Both the position numbers and the translations under genes were made by a program. 64,000 bases of DNA from Mediterraneibacter massiliensis (lineage in GTDB: Bacteria; Bacillota; Clostridia; Lachnospirales; Lachnospiraceae): assembly GCF_001487105.1 (NCBI RefSeq), contig NZ_LN912999.1, positions 1 through 64,000 on the forward strand, written 5' to 3'. Shown in pieces: positions 63,372 to 64,000 of this stretch (positions within the stretch are counted from its first letter, which is position 1; every line of letters begins with the position of its first letter). The notes under the pieces were generated by a model. That model did not search any database. It was not told the origin of the DNA and saw only the letters and a program-made list of their open reading frames with translations.

Positions 63372-64000
63372 ATGAATGAATTATCACAAATGATCAAGGA
63401 TGATATGAAGCCGGCACTTGGTGTGACAGAACCGGGCGCTATTGCGTTTGCGGTGGCAAAGGCCAGAAGCTATACAAATGGCAAGATAAAAAGGGTCAAC
63501 GTGGCGATGAACAGCGGAATGTATAAAAATGCATTTACCTGCGGCATACCAAATAGTAATGAAGTCGGCAATGTCTTTGCGGCAGCACTGGGCGCAGTTG
63601 CGGGAAATGCAGATAAAGGACTGGAATCTTTGGCAGATGTGACAGAAGCGGATAATGTAAAAGCGCAGGAAATGATAGATAAAGGAATCGTAACGGTAGA
63701 ACTGAGTGGAATTACCAGCAGAATTTTTATTGAAGCGTCAGTAGAGACAGAGGAAGCCTGTGCGGTCGTGACGATACGCGATTCTCATACAAATATTACA
63801 AAGATCACAGTAAACGGACAAATCGAACTGGAGACGGAGGACGAAAAGAAAACAGAGGAGGAAGAAGGCGAAGAAATCCATTCTATACATAAATATACGC
63901 TGCAGCAATTGTGTGATTATGCAACGACAGTAGACATTGAAGAAATACGTTTTATAGAAGAAGCATATAAAGTGAATCTGGATTTGTTCCATGAAGGCCT
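63372..64000 (+). CDS. L-cysteine desulfidase/L-serine dehydratase alpha-like protein, 3' end outside the window
   Basis: The first 209 codons are present and the frame continues past the window edge. AAAGGAGGA precedes the ATG. DDMKPALGVTEPGAIAFAVA is the N-terminal signature of the CyuA/CdsB (UPF0597) family. That family normally has GCTEP; here the cysteine is Val18. GIPNSNEVGNVFAAALGAVAG continues the pattern. In characterised enzymes cysteines hold a [4Fe-4S] cluster and activate the substrate, so the change suggests another chemistry or a cluster with different ligands. The missing C-terminal part carries further cysteines in relatives and cannot be checked here. Confidence 0.85.
   Translation, partial: MNELSQMIKDDMKPALGVTEPGAIAFAVAKARSYTNGKIKRVNVAMNSGMYKNAFTCGIPNSNEVGNVFAAALGAVAGNADKGLESLADVTEADNVKAQEMIDKGIVTVELSGITSRIFIEASVETEEACAVVTIRDSHTNITKITVNGQIELETEDEKKTEEEEGEEIHSIHKYTLQQLCDYATTVDIEEIRFIEEAYKVNLDLFHEG

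Overview
The window reads as a chromosomal segment of an anaerobic gut-type Clostridium relative, most likely Lachnospiraceae. This is inferred from the Gram-positive 23S rRNA, the strong AGGAGG ribosome-binding sites, the YesM/YesN two-component pair, the YkvI carriers, the L-box lysine riboswitch in front of dapA, and the many oxygen-sensitive dehydratase and flavin enzymes. No species can be assigned from sequence alone.

Layout. 1-2.8 kb: the 3' nine-tenths of a 23S rRNA gene, closed by a terminator with no 5S gene. 2.9-5.3 kb: a membrane-anchored protein, a maltose-type O-acetyltransferase and a Cof-type HAD phosphatase. 5.4-20.1 kb: an accessory catabolic island. It holds an AraC regulator coupled to an IlvD/Edd dehydratase; a divergent operon (TIM-barrel protein, DHDPS-like aldolase, FucI-like isomerase, a candidate switchable RNA, flavodoxin-like reductase, FGGY kinase, flavin reductase, cupin, GntR regulator); two YkvI carriers with an Asp/Glu racemase-like gene between them; and EutH. 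Four similar direct-repeat sites sit in front of these units and suggest one local AraC-type regulon. 20.3-27.2 kb: a broken Xre gene, a complete tRNA-Trp unit, AraC and Rrf2 regulators, and a pair of large membrane proteins, the second frameshifted. 27.2-28.4 kb: dapA with its lysine riboswitch.

28.5-42.2 kb is a carbohydrate locus: YesN/YesM two-component system, sugar ABC transporter, a GH106-like glycosidase, then an FGGY kinase, an L-ribulose-5-P 3-epimerase and 4-epimerase, and YjbQ. 42.6-54.1 kb is one long operon and the most unusual part of the window: GlpA-like, GlpB-like and GlpC-like flavoproteins, a RuBisCO-like protein, a PHP-HAD fusion phosphatase, a private PTS Enzyme I and HPr, and galactitol-type PTS IIA, IIB and IIC. 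By eye, GlpA has lost the cysteines of its C-terminal [2Fe-2S] module and the GlpC-like protein has lost nearly all Fe-S ligands while keeping the fold-level alignment. My inference is a PTS-imported polyol phosphate that is oxidised by the flavoproteins, enolised by the RuBisCO-like protein, and passed to the pentulose-phosphate epimerases next door.

54.4-64 kb: a PucR-type regulator, a three-subunit molybdenum hydroxylase with a nitrilase-family amidase, a small coiled-coil protein with 24-bp repeats, a regulator split by an in-frame amber codon, RidA, an NhaC antiporter, and the start of a cysteine-desulfidase-like gene that runs off the end.
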